Assembly: GCA_030522415.1 (NCBI GenBank)
Contig: CM060121.1
Coordinates: forward strand, 20,072,642 to 20,136,641
Length of the DNA stretch: 64,000 nucleotides
Source: Channallabes apus
Taxonomy: Eukaryota; Chordata; Actinopteri; Siluriformes; Clariidae
Reading direction: 5' to 3'
Part shown: positions 53,651 to 64,000 of the stretch, in pieces
Numbering within the stretch: the first letter of the stretch is position 1
How the letters are laid out: the number at the start of each line of letters is the position of its first letter
Program-made: the position numbers and the translations under genes
The notes under the pieces: model-generated
What the model saw: the letters and a program-made list of their open reading frames with translations, nothing else
What the model was told of the DNA's origin: nothing
Databases searched by the model: none

Positions 53651-53996
53651 CGGTTGACCCCTAGAGGGCGCCTAACGCCCGGTTTTGGTTTTTGTTTTGT
53701 AGTTTGGTTTATGTTTAAGGTTAAACTTCATTTCCCAGTTTGCACCTCGGTCAGGTGACGTAGAAGCTCACCTGAACCGAGGTAAGCCAATTATTAGTTG
53801 ATTTATGTTGAGTTCTATAAATAGCCTGACTGAAGCTCAGTCAGGCGTCTAGCATTAGTCTTTTAAGTTTAGTTTGTGTTGGAGTGCTTATGTTTTGTTT
53901 ACTAACCAAAATAAAGAACTTTGTTAAACCGTCAGCTCGCCTCCGCGATCATGCCTCGCACACACATCCGACACAGACATAGAGCAAAACGTGACA
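53646..53996 (+). repeat. 3' LTR of the giant-ORF element
   Basis: 351 bp. It matches 44052-44402 except for two substitutions noticed (cacctCgg for cacctTgg; actaAcc for actaGcc). Followed by the TTATC duplication. Confidence 0.92.
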
Positions 53997-54001
53997 TTAT
54001 C

Positions 54002-55028
54002 AGGATTGTCCAGGACTTGCTAAGCTAAGTTTGTATAATCATCTGTCTTTTACAGTAACTGTAAAATGTATTATTTTCCAAAAAAACAAATGAGTTAAGT
54101 TTCCACCCACATACACCAGATCTTTCCATTTTAAAGTTTTCTATAACACACAACATCAAATTATTACATTTTTCATAACAGTAGCTATTGCAGATTTTTG
54201 CTGATGTTCCTTTGAAATCGTCTGCTTAGCCAGATCTATTGGTTCAGTAGCTGTGTGGTATGTTTGAGCTGAAAAATGATCTAGAAAGAGGTTACCGAAT
54301 TTAGGAAATGTAATTACTATTTTGCTATAGCTTTGTGCAGGACTGTCTGCTCAGCCCTTTAGATGTTAAAAGCTTAAACCATTGGAACATAAAGTGTAGT
54401 TGAATGAAATACCGGTGAAAACTGGTGCAAATAAATTCATGATTTAATTTTATTTATTATTATTTTTAAAAATCATGCTTTGAATTATTTTGAGCCCACT
54501 GGAAAAAAAAAGACACAGTACAATATTAGAATTCCCATTTGAAAGCCGGATTTTGTGCAATTTGTAATTGTGCAGTGGAGAATTTACTGTCTGAAGTGGT
54601 GGAAGGTTAAGTATAAGTGGGTTACAGCATTAGTGTGACTCGCAGTTACAGTATGGATAGGTTCAATCAAAGTCTGGTTGAACTCATATTGTTTAAAACA
54701 CACTGAGTGAGAGTGTAGTCGCAGAGCTGAGAATTTTATAAAACTTAATAGTTTCAACATTCATGCAAGGGGCAATAGTTATTTTAAGTAAATCCGAACT
54801 TGCTTTTTATGCTCCAGTTGTGTCAAGGAAATGGCAAAACTCTGTTTCCTTCCATTGACCTCTTGCTGTGCATTTATGCATAAATACTGCAGATACACCC
54901 AAAAGGTATAAAGGGCTTTCCTTGCTCTCTATTGAATTTTCCATGAACCCATTTTGGAAAAAAACTATAAAATGAAATCATAATATGTGGATGTAGGAAG
55001 ACAAAGTTTCTTACCCTTTATGAGAAAA
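54002..55028. other. No recognisable gene
   Basis: AT-rich and apparently not dominated by an obvious repeat. Possibly single-copy host sequence. Confidence 0.45.
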
Positions 55029-55522
55029 GTCTCGGGTTACTTTGCTGTAACCCTATTCCCTGAAAAGGCGGGAACGAGATGCTGCGTGAAAACGCTATGG
55101 GAACATCTTTTCGTGTTGCCGGTTGTGAAGCATGTGTGTATCAAACACGTCAAATTTGGGCTTATATAACCTCGGTCGGGTGACGTCATCTGATGAGACG
55201 CACCTGCAGGTTATAAATAGGAGTGAACTGGAAACATTCCTCAGATTGACGTCCAGTCACGTAGGCACTGCGGCATTGGGATGCAGCTACTCGTTCCCGC
55301 CTTTTCAGGGAACAGGGTTACAGCAAAGTAACCCGAGACGTCCTACACTCGATGCTGCGTGAAAACGCTATGGGAATGAGAGTACCAACGCCGCCGCACT
55401 GCAAGTGTCTGGACCTCAAGATTGTGTAGCGTGTGTGCACGAGAAGGCCGAGAAGGTCTCAGAACTATCTCTGGGAAGCTGACTCGAGGACCCATTAGAC
55501 CGGAGTGGCATGAACATCCAAT
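55029..55522 (-). mobile_element. DIRS1-like fragment C (terminal repeat, internal complementary region, recombinase end)
   Basis: Begins gtctcgggttactttgctgt like the left tips of DIRS B. It contains the ITR (tataacctcggtcgggtgac, ggttataaatagg), then gaacagggttacagcaaag and taacccgagacgtcctacac (the internal complementary region). It ends in decayed recombinase sequence at the catgaacatccaat point. Truncated. Confidence 0.8.
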
Positions 55523-55730
55523 AGGGATGTAATGGTATTGTAAATACCGTCGTACCATAATAACACTTTATTTCGATAATACCGTGGCTAAAATGATAGG
55601 TCTTCTGAGAAAAGTTTGCTCAGGCGGATGGAGCGAACGGGAGGTAGCGGGAACTACAATTCCCATCAGCCCAGGTGCGGCCATCGTCCTTTGCAGTCTG
55701 TTGTCCCCCTTTCATCCTAACTACATTCTA
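55523..55730. repeat. Short hAT-like terminal scrap
   Basis: tagggatgtaatggtattgt ... cgataataccgtgg resembles hAT MITE ends with alternating taccg words. It is followed by sequence including gggaactacaattcccatca. Weak evidence. Confidence 0.35.
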
Positions 55731-57261
55731 CACTGCGTTCCAAATTATTTCTCAAATTATATCTTTCTCAGATTTTCATACTTAGTAAATGCAAATGACA
55801 GTCAGTATAATTTTCTAGTCATCAACTATTAGGGTATAATTAGAATTTTATTGAACAAATCTCCTAATGATAATATTTATTTTAAAAATAAAAAACTGAA
55901 AACGCACTGTTCCAAATTATTATGCACAACAGAGTTAAAACATTTTATAGGTTGTAAAGAACTGAAAATAGGCTTTTGTTGAATTTGCAGCGTTAGGAGG
56001 TCATATTTACTGAAATCAAATACTATTTCAATCAAAGACATCCTAACAGGGCATGTTACATCTTAACATAGGACCCCATCTTTGATATCACCTTCACAAT
56101 TCTTGCATCCATTGAACTTGTGAGTTTTTTGGATAGATTCTGCTTGAATTTCTTTGCTGGATGTCAGAATAGCCTCCCAGAGCTGCTGTTTTGAATCAAA
56201 CTGCCTCCCATCCTCATAGATCTTTTGAGGATTCTCCAAAGGTTCTCAGTGGGGTTGTGGTCAGGGGAGGATGGTGGCCACACCAAGAGTTTCACATCTT
56301 TTATGCCCATAGCAGCCAATGACACAGAGGTATTCTTTGCAGCATGAGATGGTGCATTGTCGTGCATGAAGATGATTTTGCTACGGAAGGCACGGTTCTT
56401 CTTTTTGTACCATGGAAGAAAGTGGTCAGTCAATATACTTTGCAGAGGTCACTTTCACACCTTCAGGTACCCTAAAGGGGCCTACCAGCTCTCTCCCCAT
56501 GATTCTGGCCCAAAACATGACTCCGGCACCTCCTTATTGACATCGCAGCCTTTTTGGGATATGATAGCCATCCACCAACCATCCACTACTCCATTCATCT
56601 GGACCATCCAGAGTTGCACAACACTCATCAGTAAACAAGACTGTTTGAAAATTAGTCTTCATGTATGCCTGGGTCCACTGCAACCGTTTCTGCTTGTGAG
56701 CATTGATTAGGGGTGGCTGAATAGTAGGTTTATGCACAACTGCAAGCCTCTAAAGGATCCTACACCTTGAGGTTTGCGGGACTCCAGAGGCACCAGCAGC
56801 TTCAAATACCTGTTTGCTGCTTTGTAATGGCATTTCAGCAGCTGCTCTCTTAATCCGATGAACTTGTCTGGCAGAAACCTTCCTCATTCTGCCTTTATCT
56901 GCACGAACCTGTCTGTGCTCTGAATCAGCCAAGAATGTCTTCACAGTACGATGAGTTTTCGTGAAATATCTAATGTTTTCATACCTTGTCCAATTTGACG
57001 CTTTTCGGCAGCAGAAAGATCCTTTTTCTTTCCCATATTGCTTGAAACCTGTGGCCTGCTTAATAATGTGGAACAACCTGCTTCAGTACTTTTTCTTTAA
57101 TTGGGCTTATCTGGTAAACTAATTATCTGAATGTCCGAGATTAATTTCAGTAATCCAAAGAGCCCTGAGACCCAATACCATCCATGAGTTTAATTTAAAA
57201 ACTAAACATTTAATGTTTATGACACTTATATCCAATTTGCATAATAATTTGGAACACAGTG
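55731..57261 (-). mobile_element. Tc1/mariner-type transposon (1.5 kb)
   Basis: Starts cactgcgttccaaattattt and ends with its inverse (aaattatt...ggaacacagtg) at 57261, flanked by TA. It contains a decayed minus-strand transposase. It is a different family from the Tc1 elements at 31572 and 41245. Confidence 0.87.
56164..57036 (-). pseudogene. Tc1/mariner-type transposase, broken
   Basis: Islands in order on the minus strand. The first, near 57036-56750, includes GKEKGSFCCRKASNWTRYEN (N-terminal region, frame disturbed), then RTVKTFLADSEHRQVRADKG. 56737-56534 has RLQWTQAYMKTNFQTVLFTD, where the first catalytic Asp is in LFTDE. 56433-56164 has KIIFMHDNAPSHAAK with the second Asp, then VWPPSSPDHNPTENLWRILK with the Glu. 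Frameshifts separate the three. Confidence 0.82.
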
Positions 57262-57619
57262 TAAGCATCTCATTAATAAACATGTCATATGCAGTGTTGG
57301 GTGTAATGCGTTACAAAGTACGTTAGAGTACTTGGATTACTTTTTTGATGTAACGAGTAATCTAATGCGTTAGGTCCACCATTTAAGTACTGAGTTATTT
57401 AGTTATTTTTTCAAAAATGTCAGACAATTTTTATGTAACCCGTAAGCCAGACAGCAGTCATTCCCAAGCCGTTAGTGTGTGTGTGAAAGTTGTCCTACAA
57501 GCCCCACCCCGATAACTAACTCCCCTCTGTTATTCCTGCTGTTATACCCCTATCTCACCTATGCAAGGACCGACATGCGGAAAGATGGAAACCTAATCAC
57601 AGTGCCAAAACTCGTGGTG

Positions 57620-58161
57620 TGTCATGTCGCTCACTGGTAAACACACACACAAGGGAACGCAGGTGCAGGAAATATATACTTTTTATTCAGAGTCCCGTTT
57701 TTGATTTGAACAACTTAGATCTCCACATAAATTATAATAACCCCAAGGGTTCTTCACCAGGGACGGTCTGCAGGCGGAAACACAAACGAGAAGAAGAAGA
57801 ATTCACTACAAGTTTTATCCTTGAAAGTAACTGAGAACTGCCACGGAACCGGGATCCGTCCGAACGCGAAAGCCGTCTCGCTTTCGCTACCTCACCTGCA
57901 GATACCGTCTTAAACCTGGGAGAGAGAGAGAGAGAACAGAGACATACGGTGAAACATACTAGGTGTGCACAACGGTGACCAGACAATGTGGTGTGGGTTC
58001 GGCTGGGTTAAATAGTGAGACACACAAGGGTAGACAGGTGAATTCACTTTCGTGTTGATGACTGACAATGACATACGTAGACACACTTGGGGGAGACAAA
58101 GGCTACGGCTCAGTAATCCGGTGAACCTGATCTCCGGGGCTGAGGCAGATCGGATGTTACA
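57620..58161 (-). repeat. Chromovirus 2 3' LTR
   Basis: 542 bp, minus-strand orientation from TGTAACATCC (58161) to ...ATGACA (57620). It lacks one GAA unit present in the other LTR. Confidence 0.93.
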
Positions 58162-60840
58162 TTACCCCCCCTCCCAGGACCGGCTTCCTGAAAGAGAGGT
58201 GGGCGCTCCCCGCTAGGTACCGAAGGGGGTTGGGACCCACTGGCCTGATGGAATTGCCGGCGCGCGGGTCGGCCAGGAGGTCGTGGCGCAGGACGATCCG
58301 GTCGAGCTTGATGAAACTCGAATATGAGTTCTGGGCTCAGGATGTCCTTTGCCGGGACCCAGCTGCGTTCCTCCGGCCCATACCCCTCCCACTCTACCAG
58401 GTACTGAAGGGAGCCCCCTCGCCTTCGGGAGTCCAGCAGTTGCTGGACTCTAAATGCAGGGGCGCCCTCGATCTCCACAGCCCCAGGGAGTGAAGGGTCT
58501 ACGACACCTCCGTCTAGTGGTCCCCGCATCACTGGCCTGAGAAGAGAGATGTGAAAGACAGGATTAATGCGCATGTGTGAAGGGAGTTGCAATTTAAAAG
58601 AAACAGGGTTGATTTGGGAGATTATAGGGAAGGGACCGATGAATCTGGGGGAGAGCTTACGGCAGGGGAGGTTGAGAGAGAGGTCCTTTGTCGAGAGCCA
58701 AACCCGATCTCCTACCTGGAGCGGAGGACTTTCCCGTCGCCGCCTATCGGCGAATCTTTTGAACCGGCGAACTGCTTGGGAGATACTGGCATGCGCCCCC
58801 TCCCATACTTTTTCCGCTTTCTTAAACCACTCGTCCACCATGGGGATATTGGTGGGAGTGGCATCCCAAGGACATAGCGGTGGCTGATGTCCGAGCACAC
58901 ATTGGAACGGCGTTAGGCCGGTTGAGGAGTGTCTTAATGAGTTTCGCGCATATTCCGCCCAGAATAAACAGTCTGCCCATTCATGTTGCCGACTACTACA
59001 ATATGCGCGGAGGAATTTCCCGAGATCTTGGACAGTCCGCTCTGCCTGCCCATTAGACTCCGGGTGATAGCCTGACGTTAGACTAATAGTGGTCCCCAAT
59101 TTCTGGAAAAAAGCTTTCCAGACTTTTGCGACAAATTGGGGATCACGATCGGAAACAATATCCTCCGGTATGCCGTAGTAGCGAAACACATTGTTGAATA
59201 GGGTTTCCGTCACCTGGGAGGCGGTTGGGAGGGCGCAGAACGGAATAAACCGGCAACCTTTTGAGAAGCGGTCTACGACTACCAGGACGGTCGTGTACCC
59301 TTTAGACACTGGCAGGTCCGTAACAAAATCCACCGCTAGGTGGGACCACGGTCTGTTAGGTGTAGGTAAGGGCATTAATTTTCCAACTGGCAACCCTCGA
59401 GGGCTCTTGGTGGTTGCACAGGTAGCACAAGACGAAACGACTGTTTTCACTGTTTCCCGCAAATTTGGCCACCAGAACCGAGGTTCTAGTAGTTGGCGTG
59501 TTTTTAGTTCGCCGGGATGTCCTGATGATAAGTTAGTGTGTGCCTCTACGATCACTCCTTCACGTAGTGACTCCGGCACGTTGGTTCGATTCGGAGGACA
59601 GCCCGGCGGCACGGGTTCTGACCGTGTCGCTCGGGCTATCTCCGCATCGAGGTCCCACGTGATCGGTGCCACCACGAGCGACGGGGGCAAAATGGGTTCA
59701 GGCACCTGGGGTCGGTCCTGCGTCGCAAAACAGCGGGATAACGCGTCCGCTTTTAAATTCTTCGAGCCGGGGCGATAAGTAATAATAAAATGGAACCGAG
59801 TGAAAAACAGTGCCCAGCGGGCTTGTCGGGGGTTTAGTCTTTTTGCTTGTTGGAGGTACTCCAAGTTCTTATGATCTGTGAGTACCGTGAATGGATGTTC
59901 CGACCCTTCCAACCAATGCCTCCACTCCTCTAACGCCGCCTTTATTGCAAGCAGTTCGCGATTTCCGATATCATAGTTGCATTCAGCAGGTGTCAGTTTT
60001 TGCGAGAAAAAAGCACAGGGGAATTACTTCTCCAGGTGGCCATGGCGCTGTGACAGTACCGCTCCGAGTCCTACCTCCGACGCATCGACCTCCACTACGA
60101 AGGGCTTGTTAGGGTCGGGCAGTTTTAATATAGGCGCGGATGTAAAAGCTTGTTTTAGGCGCTGAAACGCGACACGCGCGTCCAGCGTAAACTGGTGTAA
60201 CTTGCGCGGTTTACCCTTTAGTAAGCTAGTGAGCGGTGCTGCCAGTGTACTATAGCCCCTAATAAAGCGCCTGTAAAAATTGGCAAACCCGAGGAAGCTT
60301 TGTAGCGCCTTCACTGATGTTGGCTCCGGCCATTGGAGTACCGCTCTGACCTTGGCTGTGTCCATCTTGACCCCCAGTGGCCCTATGCGATAGCCCAGGA
60401 ATGCAACCTCTGTCTTATGAAATTCACATTTCTCCGCCTTCACATAGAGCCCATGTTCCCTCAGTCGATGGAGGACGGCGGTCACATGACTAACGTGCTC
60501 TTCGTATGACCGAGAGTATATTAGGATGTCATCCAAATATACTATCACGAACCGGCTTAACATATGTCGGAGCACGTCATTCATGAACCCCTGAAACACC
60601 GCAGGAGCGTTCACCAGTCCATAAGCCATTACATTGTATTGGTAATGACCTGATGTAGTGCTAAACGCTGTCTTCCACTCATCGCCCTTGCGAACACGAA
60701 CGAGGTTATAAGCGCTGCGGAGGTCAAGTTTGGTAAAGATGGACGCGCCGTGGAGCAGATCGATCGCGGCCGGAACCAGGGGCAGCGGGTGCTTATATTT
60801 CACTGTGATGGTATTGAGCCCTCGATAATCAATACACGGC
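58110..60840 (-). pseudogene. Chromovirus 2 pol: RT, RNase H, integrase, chromodomain
   Basis: One frame from about 60840 to the stop at 58110, broken once by TAA near 60024. RT (60803-60300): [11 protein letters not shown], the catalytic [25 protein letters not shown]. RNase [19 protein letters not shown] (catalytic Asp), the E in [21 protein letters not shown]. Integrase: HHCC finger ([13 protein letters not shown] ... CATC), core with [37 protein letters not shown] (D, D, E). C-terminus: chromodomain-like [20 protein letters not shown], which in chromoviruses steers integration to particular histone marks. The frame ends inside the 3' LTR. Confidence 0.92.
58162..58177 (-). other. Chromovirus 2 polypurine tract
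   Basis: On the minus strand CCTGGGAGGGGGGTAA directly precedes the 3' LTR. It overlaps the last pol codons. Confidence 0.75.
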
Positions 60841-62634
60841 CCGAAGGCCCCCGCCTTTTTTCTCGATAAAAAAGAACCCTGCCGATGCGGGTGACGTGGA
60901 GCGACTAATGAGCCCCTGCTGGAGAGCCTCTTTCACGTATTCCTCCATGGCCCGTGTTTCTGACACGGACAATGGGTAAATCCGCGAGCAGGGCGGTGCT
61001 TTCCCCGGCAGGAGGTCAATAGCGCAATCCCACGGGCGGTGAGGGGGAAGTCGTGCAGCTGCCCTGACACTAAATACGTCTTTAAACTTCACATACTCTG
61101 ATGGCACTAGGGTCGAAACTAGGGCGCTAGGACTTTCTACTGTGGTCGTTTGGGCCATCAATGAGGTTGGCATACAGAGTTTCGCGCATCGGGGGGACCA
61201 AGAAAGGATGCGAGCACTTGCCCAATCAAAATTCGGGTTATGAGAGCTAAGCCATGGGAGGCCGAGCACGACGGACTGACTCACCTGGGATATTACATAA
61301 AATTCTAGCTCCTCAGTGTGATTAGGGAAAGTTAACCGTAGGGGCACGGAGATCATGTTAACAGGCGATTGACTTAATGGGTTGCCATCGAGAGCGTTAA
61401 TCACGATCGGGGTTGGAAGCTTCGACACTGGAGCGTGCAGCGAGGAAAGTAGAGAGAATGAAATAAAATTTCCAGCCGAGCCCGAATCTATGAGGGGGGA
61501 AACAGAAATCACATGGTTATTATATGCCAAAGTCGCGTTTACACAAAATGACCGGTTGGTTCGTGGCGGTGTATGTGTTTTCTCAGTTTGTGGGGGTGTG
61601 TCCGTGTTTATGGTTTGGGAAGAGGTGTTCATGCGTGTGGTTTGTGGTGATGTGATTCTTGTGTGTGTGTTCGTGCGGGTGGTTGGTGGGGGTGTGTCTG
61701 TATTTACGTTTAGTATCGGGCATTCTCGAATGAGATGCCCCCCACCCCCGCAGTACAGGCACAGTCCGGCCGTAATTCGGCGTCGTCTCTCCTGGGCCGA
61801 CAACCTGGATGAGCCTACATCCATCGGCTCTGTCGTTGAGGATTCGCGTGGAGCTGGTGGGCTTCTGCTGGGGCGAGGACGGTGGTGCGGTTCAACCCTG
61901 CTTCCTGCCGCCCGGGCGGGGGTTTGCCTTTTCTGACTGCGGAGGTGTTGGTCCAGTTTAATGGCGAGCTGGATTGTCTCATCCAAATCTAACTCTGCAT
62001 CTCGGCACGCCAACTCCAGCTGGATGTCTGGCTGGAGCCCGTCCCGGAAGCGGGCGAGAAGGCTCTTCTCGCGCCACTCACTCTCCGCTGCCAGGATCTT
62101 GAACCGCATGGCATACTCGGCGACGGTGGTCGACCCCTGCTTAATCCTCAGCAGCTGTTGCTCTCCAGTCCGGCCCTGATCCGGGTGATCAAAGACAGCG
62201 CGGAACGCGCGGAGGAAGCGGATAAAGTCGCTCATGTCCCGGCCTCCAGCACTCCACATAGCGGTGGCCCAGTCCATCGCTGCACCTGTGAGCTGTTGTG
62301 TGACAAAACTTATCTTCTGTCTCTCATCGAGACCGGGATACTCGGCCAGGTACAGCTCACAGGCGAGGAGAAATCTTCTGCACCCCTCTGGGTCACCAGC
62401 ATATCTTTCGGGGGGGGCGGCCCGTGGTGGAGATCGGGACGCGTGTCTCTGCACTGCAGGTGGGGGCGACTGTCTAGCCGCGATGTCACGGACACTGTGG
62501 GCCAGGTCATTGATTGCCCTGGCCAGGCTGTCCATCTGTCCCTGCTGTCGTCGGATGTAATCCATCATAGGGACCGTGTTATCACGTACAGGTGTTCCTG
62601 CTGCGTTTGGGTAAGAGGTCTGGTCATCTGTCAT
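60829..62634 (-). CDS. Chromovirus 2 gag-protease (runs into early RT)
   Basis: From ATG 62634 ([16 protein letters not shown]), about 601 open codons. Start chosen by homology to copy 1 and because it follows the predicted cap site; an upstream in-frame ATG at 62661 also exists. Order: N-terminal helix-rich region with [18 protein letters not shown], capsid-like region ([53 protein letters not shown]), zinc knuckle [15 protein letters not shown], Thr/Pro-rich linker, protease [26 protein letters not shown], then the start of RT ([15 protein letters not shown]). The frame ends at GGLRAVY because of one extra G near 60840, where copy 1 reads on. Confidence 0.9.
   Translation of the reverse strand: MTDDQTSYPNAAGTPVRDNTVPMMDYIRRQQGQMDSLARAINDLAHSVRDIAARQSPPPAVQRHASRSPPRAAPPERYAGDPEGCRRFLLACELYLAEYPGLDERQKISFVTQQLTGAAMDWATAMWSAGGRDMSDFIRFLRAFRAVFDHPDQGRTGEQQLLRIKQGSTTVAEYAMRFKILAAESEWREKSLLARFRDGLQPDIQLELACRDAELDLDETIQLAIKLDQHLRSQKRQTPARAAGSRVEPHHRPRPSRSPPAPRESSTTEPMDVGSSRLSAQERRRRITAGLCLYCGGGGHLIRECPILNVNTDTPPPTTRTNTHTRITSPQTTRMNTSSQTINTDTPPQTEKTHTPPRTNRSFCVNATLAYNNHVISVSPLIDSGSAGNFISFSLLSSLHAPVSKLPTPIVINALDGNPLSQSPVNMISVPLRLTFPNHTEELEFYVISQVSQSVVLGLPWLSSHNPNFDWASARILSWSPRCAKLCMPTSLMAQTTTVESPSALVSTLVPSEYVKFKDVFSVRAAARLPPHRPWDCAIDLLPGKAPPCSRIYPLSVSETRAMEEYVKEALQQGLISRSTSPASAGFFFIEKKGGGLRAVY
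62618..62628 (-). promoter_or_regulatory. Chromovirus 2 self-priming primer-binding site
   Basis: On the minus strand GATGACCAGAC starts at the first base after the 5' LTR and codes for gag residues 3-6. It is complementary at 10 of 11 bases to the predicted transcript start GTCTGGTCACC (62996-62986). Confidence 0.72.
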
Positions 62635-63173
62635 GTCGCTCACTGGTAAACACACACACAAGGGAACGCAGGTGCAGGAAATATATACTTTTTATTCAGA
62701 GTCCCGTTTTTGATTTGAACAACTTAGATCTCCACATAAATTATAATAACCCCAAGGGTTCTTCACCAGGGACGGTCTGCAGGCGGAAACACAAACGAGA
62801 AGAAGAAGAAGAATTCACTAGAAGTTTTATCCTTGAAAGTAACTGAGAACTGCCACGGAACCGGGATCCGTCCGAACGCGAAAGCCGTCTCGCTTTCGCT
62901 ACCTCGCCTGCAGATACCGTCTTAAACCTGGGAGAGAGAGAGAGAGAACAGAGACATACGGTGAAACATACTAGGTGTGCACAACGGTGACCAGACAATG
63001 TGGTGTGGGTTCGGCTGGGTTAAATAGTGAGACACACAAGGGTAGACAGGTGAATTCACTTTCGTGTTGATGACTGACAATGACATACGTAGACACACTA
63101 GGGGGAGACAAAGGCTACGGCTCAGTAATCCGGTGAACCTGATCTCCGGGGCTGAGGCAGATCGGATGTTACA
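62629..63173 (-). repeat. Chromovirus 2 5' LTR
   Basis: 545 bp. TATA-like TATTTAA on the minus strand (63026-63020), predicted transcript start 62996. The last six bases ATGACA include the gag start codon. Confidence 0.92.
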
Positions 63174-63430
63174 TGGTGATGTTTCACTCGTGGTGATCAA
63201 TCATGATGAACCGTACTTACTGTATGGCTACTGCGTGAAACCGCGTAGGTGGGATAGGGGTATTAGTAGTTAACAGATTATGGGCCAAACTTCGCTGAGT
63301 GATGATGGTAGAATAATTATAAAGGTCTTAACTAAAACAACATGCATGAGGAATCACAAAGGAGTTTTCATTTCCTGCAATGGAAAAGTACTCGAACTAG
63401 TTACTTTTATCAGAAAGTAACGCTGTAATG

Positions 63431-63850
63431 TAGTGGTTCTCAAACATTTTCTGTCATTCCCCACTTAAGGGGGTGGGCTTATTTTTAAGCCCCACTTGTC
63501 AACAAAATAATAACGAAATCTGCCAAGTTTACTATTTATTGAAATATCAATTTCTAAACCAATAAGATCAAATAACAGCAATTACAAAACAGATAAAATA
63601 CACGTGCAATTGTTATAACAGGCTTACTTTGTCACTTATCTAGAGCATTCTTTCAAAGAAGTTGAATGGCTTATTAACGTGCATGGGTGTGTTGTCTCTA
63701 AGTGTCTTCCTAATTTGTTGGGTCTCTTCCTGTCTGCTGCCAGCGGTTTAAGACACAAAACACACACGGGTCTCTCCTCTGCCCCCACCATCCCCACCAT
63801 GAATCCAAGCGCAACATAGGCTTCATCATGTTTTCTTTTCGGCTGACTTA
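63431..63850 (-). mobile_element. hAT element copy 2 (ZBED5-like), truncated
   Basis: Starts tagtggttctcaaacatttt and follows the same sequence as 25497-26050 (cattccccacttaaggggg, aatcaatttctaaaccaata-like blocks), including the finger-coding stretch EERPVCVLCLKPLAADRKRP and KLGRHLETTHP. It breaks off near 63850 where Gypsy integrase sequence begins. Confidence 0.72.
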
Positions 63851-64000
63851 TTGGTCGATTAGCCTGATCGTGCTGAATCACCTGCTTTTTTGTACTTAAT
63901 GGGCAACTTACTACGCGTCGTAGCTGGGACACGTGGAACGTGGGGTGGATCCGTCGCATGGACGAGGGGAGTAGAAGTCTGACGGCGGACGGGTTGATTA
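63850..64000 (-). pseudogene. Gypsy integrase C-terminal fragment
   Basis: On the minus strand, from the window edge: INPSAVRLLLPSSMRRIHPT then FHVSQLRRVVSCPLS. This is the conserved block just upstream of the chromodomain in fish Gypsy integrases; the chromovirus in this window has the related [14 protein letters not shown]. It belongs to a different Gypsy family and continues beyond the window. The frame fuses directly into the hAT finger, giving a chance chimeric frame at 63959-63636. Confidence 0.7.

Larger units (their letters stand above)
44052..53996 (+). mobile_element. Non-autonomous LTR retrotransposon carrying a giant repeat ORF
   Basis: Seen directly: 351-bp direct LTRs (44052-44402 and 53646-53996) starting TGTGACGG and ending GTGACA, with two differences noticed (T/C at 44154 and G/A at 44311 against the 3' copy). 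A perfect TTATC duplication flanks them (44047-44051, 53997-54001). A primer-binding site lies directly after the 5' LTR, a G-run polypurine tract directly before the 3' LTR, and one open frame joins LTR to LTR. No protease, RT, RNase H or integrase motif exists in any frame, so mobilisation must have come in trans. Low LTR divergence implies recent insertion. I know of no described family with this content. Confidence 0.9.
57620..63173 (-). mobile_element. Ty3/Gypsy chromovirus copy 2, structurally complete
   Basis: LTRs 62629-63173 (5') and 57620-58161 (3'), with a perfect TGGTG target duplication (57615-57619 and 63174-63178), primer-binding site at 62628-62618, polypurine tract at 58177-58162, and gag, protease, RT, RNase H, integrase and a C-terminal chromodomain in that order. 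By eye the LTRs differ by three substitutions and one GAA trinucleotide, so insertion is recent. Coding lesions seen: one 1-base insertion near 60840 and one in-frame stop near 60024. A chromodomain integrase places it in the chromoviruses. Confidence 0.93.
57292..63430. mobile_element. hAT-like repeat hosting the chromovirus
   Basis: Starts cagtgttgggtgtaatgcgt with gtaacgagtaatctaatgcg subterminal words. The right side (about 63379-63428) has agttacttttatcagaaagt and aacgctgtaatg. Similar gtaac/gttac-rich ends mark a common vertebrate hAT group. No transposase seen. The chromovirus sits inside with TGGTG duplications. The right boundary is uncertain because the next hAT copy abuts it. Confidence 0.5.

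Noticed and set aside
59191..59778. 195-codon plus-strand frame
   Set aside because: Antisense to the well-supported chromovirus integrase.

Overview
The window looks like transposon-dense teleost DNA. I found no intact single-copy host gene. Almost every recognisable open frame belongs to a mobile element of a type common in ray-finned fish genomes: L2, Rex1/CR1-like and other LINEs, DIRS1-like tyrosine-recombinase retrotransposons, chromodomain Ty3/Gypsy elements, Tc1/mariner and hAT elements, MITEs and tRNA-derived repeats. No species call is possible from this.

Layout. 1-803: 3' end of an L2-like LINE. 2083-6908: DIRS1-like element A with an open gag-like ORF and decayed RT, RNase H and recombinase. 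7960-9030: hAT and SINE remnants. 9890-11110: an interspersed repeat holding an inverted pair of LTR-like sequences. About 11150-21400 (minus): a near full-length L2-type LINE whose ORF1 has an SGNH-esterase-like domain. It is split by a 5,980-bp TIR-bounded insertion (11708-17687) with a TA duplication. About 21520-30100: a second LINE in pieces, interrupted by a 3'-truncated chromovirus (22199-25183) and a decayed SCAN/zinc-knuckle Gypsy element. The latter is itself interrupted by a hAT element (25497-26999) and a Rex1-like LINE tail. 31572-38078: a Tc1 element split by DIRS1-like element B (31740-36843). 38090-40075: two MITEs. 40777-43758: a hAT-like element with a solo LTR and a Tc1 element inside. 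55029-57261: DIRS fragment C and a third Tc1 element. 57292-63430: hAT-like sequence hosting an almost complete chromovirus (57620-63173). 63431-64000: start of another hAT copy next to a Gypsy integrase tail.

The standout is 44052-53996. It is bounded by two 351-bp direct LTRs (two differences seen) and a perfect 5-bp target duplication (TTATC). It encodes no recognisable protease, RT or integrase. A single open frame of about 3,097 codons starts inside the 5' LTR and stops in the first bases of the 3' LTR. It consists mostly of 9-11-residue Pro/Ser/Ala/Thr repeats after a short N-terminal region with a duplicated coiled-coil-like module. The 11 bases just after the 5' LTR are complementary (10/11) to the predicted first 11 bases of the element's own transcript. 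This is the geometry of Tf1/sushi-type self-priming. The two chromovirus copies in the same window show the same geometry (10/11) and a similar polypurine tract, so a chromovirus of this type is a natural candidate for mobilising the giant element in trans. That last step is inference.
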